A stretch of DNA of 64,000 nucleotides from Ceratothoa steindachneri (lineage: Eukaryota > Arthropoda > Malacostraca > Isopoda > Cymothoidae): the NCBI GenBank assembly GCA_963969495.1, contig OZ018326.1, positions 1,320,631 through 1,384,630 of the forward strand. Direction: 5' to 3'. The translations under genes and the position numbers were made by a program. Each line of letters starts with the position of its first letter. The first letter of the stretch is position 1. Below, piece by piece: positions 62,405 to 64,000 of this stretch. The notes beneath the pieces were generated by a model that searched no databases, was not told the DNA's origin, and saw only the letters and a list, made by a program, of their open reading frames with translations.

Positions 62405-62445
62405 GTCTCGACGCGAGTTGGGAAGAAGGTGAAATTCGCAAAGGA

Positions 62446-62451
62446 AGATAT

Positions 62452-62531
<80 letters not shown>
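62446..62531. repeat. (TA)n microsatellite
   Basis: About 85 bp of AT dinucleotides with one TATAATATA slip, left of a long palindrome. Confidence 0.95.
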
Positions 62532-62536
<5 letters not shown>

Positions 62537-62573
62537 AAAATTAATGCAATATCGCAAGAAAAGATGAGAAATG

Positions 62574-63049
62574 TAACCACATTCTCCGAAGACAATTTAA
62601 TTCAGAACAGTTTCGGTGTATCTCACACCCTTTTTCAACTGACACTTGACAGAAAATATAAGAGAAATGCATATAAGCATAACACAAGATCCCCTCTTTT
62701 TCCCCCCAATCCCCTACTTGTGGCTAATCTGGAGGGGGGGGGGGGCTGATATATTGAAGGGCTGGCATTTTACTATTTTGTTTATTTGCGGTCTTATTAC
62801 AGGATCAATTTTCTTTTAATCCTGTAATAAGATCGCAATTAAACAAAATAGTAAAAGGCCAGCCTTCAATATGTTTAGGCCCTCCCCCCCTTCAGATTAG
62901 CCACAAGTAGGGAATTGGGGGAAAAAAGAGGGGATCTTGTGTTATGCTTATATGCATTTCTCTTATATTTTCTGCCCAGTGTCAGTTGAAAAAGAGTGTG
63001 AGATACACCGAAACTGTTCTGAATTAAATTGTCTTCGGAGAATGTGGTT
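62574..63049. repeat. 476-bp palindrome (arms about 231 bp, loop 13 bp) between two (TA)n tracts
   Basis: The left arm runs from GTAACCACATTCTCCGAAGA to TTATTACAGGAT, the loop is CAATTTTCTTTTA (62806-62818), and the right arm mirrors it to GAATGTGGTTT. The arms contain mirrored G and C runs (about 62735-62746 and 62883-62890). Several mismatches show the arms have diverged a little. It is non-coding. It could be a foldback element or an inverted duplication of an element end. Confidence 0.9.
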
Positions 63050-63055
63050 TAATTC

Positions 63056-63057
<2 letters not shown>

Positions 63058-63123
<66 letters not shown>

Positions 63124-63125
63124 TT
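63058..63125. repeat. (TA)n microsatellite
   Basis: About 65 bp of AT dinucleotides with one ATGTAT interruption, directly right of the 476-bp palindrome. Confidence 0.95.
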
Positions 63126-64000
63126 ATTAATCTGGACATATTAAATAACAAACACTTATGCATATGTGTAGAATTTGAGCGATCAAGTTAAATATATAGT
63201 GATGCATTAAACTAAATAAATAAAGTAATGTCTAATTAAACAAACAAAGATGGAAAAACGGAGATATAGAGTCATGAGTACTCTGTAAAAGTGCAGTAAT
63301 TGGTACACGAATATAAATGATCTAAAATAAAGAATATAGCCGTGTTCTTTAATTAAAATAACTTCGTGTGCGAATAATCTAGATACAAAAAAATGTCCAT
63401 ATAAAGAATGATGTGAAACAGTAATGTATGTATCTCTGTAAAATTCTATTATATAGTTCTCCTCTATGTGAATAATAAAAAATGTGCGCTGCAAGGCGAG
63501 ATAGATCCAATATGAGTCCTCACAGATGAGCGCCATAGGAATTCTATAAAGCCATGCTATGGTCCCCAAAATAGCGACAAATCATTCGCCAGAAATCTGT
63601 CAGTCATTTATTTTAACTCTGTATGGCAGTATTATTGAGGAATACTGTAATGAGAGGTGAGGGATAAATATACACACCTCATTGCCTCTATAACCTTAGT
63701 ATGTATATATACTAAAATGTAAAATAAATAAAGTAATGACGAGATGCTACTCAAGGAATAATTAGTATGGGCAACACTCCCTTCCTTATAGCGTTGATGA
63801 GGAAGTCAAACTATAACTCTATAGGATATTGTAATTTTTTTATAAGTATGCTATCTAAGAGTAAGTTAATGTATATATGTAAGATAAACTACATGATGTA
63901 TATTTATCGAGTCTCTACGAGTCCAAGCATTTGTTTATATATGGTTTATTTGTCGAGTCTCTGTGTAATGAATTTGGATGTATAATGTGTATCTATGTGT
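63126..64000. other. No supported gene
   Basis: AT-rich, with short open frames of hydrophobic composition and no recognisable domain. The last 200 bases contain a repeated CGAGTCTCT (63908 and 63954), which I cannot interpret. Confidence 0.5.

Noticed and set aside
34462..64000. Search for the Ig1 or signal-peptide exon of the side-like gene on the minus strand
   Set aside because: No frame with splice sites and an Ig cysteine/tryptophan pattern was found; the 5' exons are probably outside the window.

Overview
This is eukaryotic nuclear DNA: AT-rich, with no operons or bacterial gene spacing, with spliced exons, and dominated by transposable elements and (TA)n microsatellites. The only host gene I can support is on the minus strand. 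Four exons (34461-34147, 6001-5850, 2215-2071, 1231-1101) encode consecutive immunoglobulin-like domains of the Sidestep family, and every splice phase is compatible. Sidestep-type receptors are typical of arthropods, so I infer an arthropod with a large, repeat-rich genome (chelicerate or crustacean is plausible). The sequence does not settle the order. The gene runs off the left edge, and its 5' exons are not visible.

Layout: 1-6 kb holds three side-like exons and short introns. 6-34.1 kb is one intron of about 28 kb, filled with a broken copy of an unnamed repeated protein family (6.5-8.0), a CR1/Jockey-type LINE (14.9-16.2), a 125-bp tandem repeat array (18.7-19.5), a better-preserved copy of the unnamed family (19.8-20.6), a decayed gag-like region (23.4-26.0), a tRNA-derived SINE with a perfect 11-bp target duplication (26.7-27.3), and a Penelope-like element (29.3-30.9). 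A palindromic MITE lies 21 bp beyond the splice donor of the 34-kb exon. 34.5-45 kb holds a third copy of the unnamed family, Tc1 and hAT scraps, an inverted copy of the 125-bp repeat, and purine-rich blocks. 45-48.4 kb is a LINE with a second LINE inserted into it. 49.8-52.2 kb is a Penelope-like element bounded by (TA)n tracts and a 159-bp palindrome. 52.3-54.8 kb holds remnants of other non-LTR elements. 55.1-56.9 kb is a nearly full-length mariner-like transposon with TIRs of about 210 bp. 57.0-59.2 kb is a fourth copy of the unnamed family cut by a 5'-truncated Penelope-like element. 59.8-62.4 kb is a Ty3/Gypsy pol remnant. 62.4-63.1 kb is a 476-bp palindrome between two (TA)n tracts.

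The most interesting structure is the recurring association of Penelope-like ends, (TA)n tracts, palindromes and a short 'TGAAGA - hairpin - CGAAA' module that resembles a hammerhead ribozyme core. The second is the unnamed protein family, present four times with conserved cysteine/aspartate/histidine motifs and no superfamily I can assign. I found no complete host gene, no rRNA, no canonical tRNA gene and no CRISPR array.
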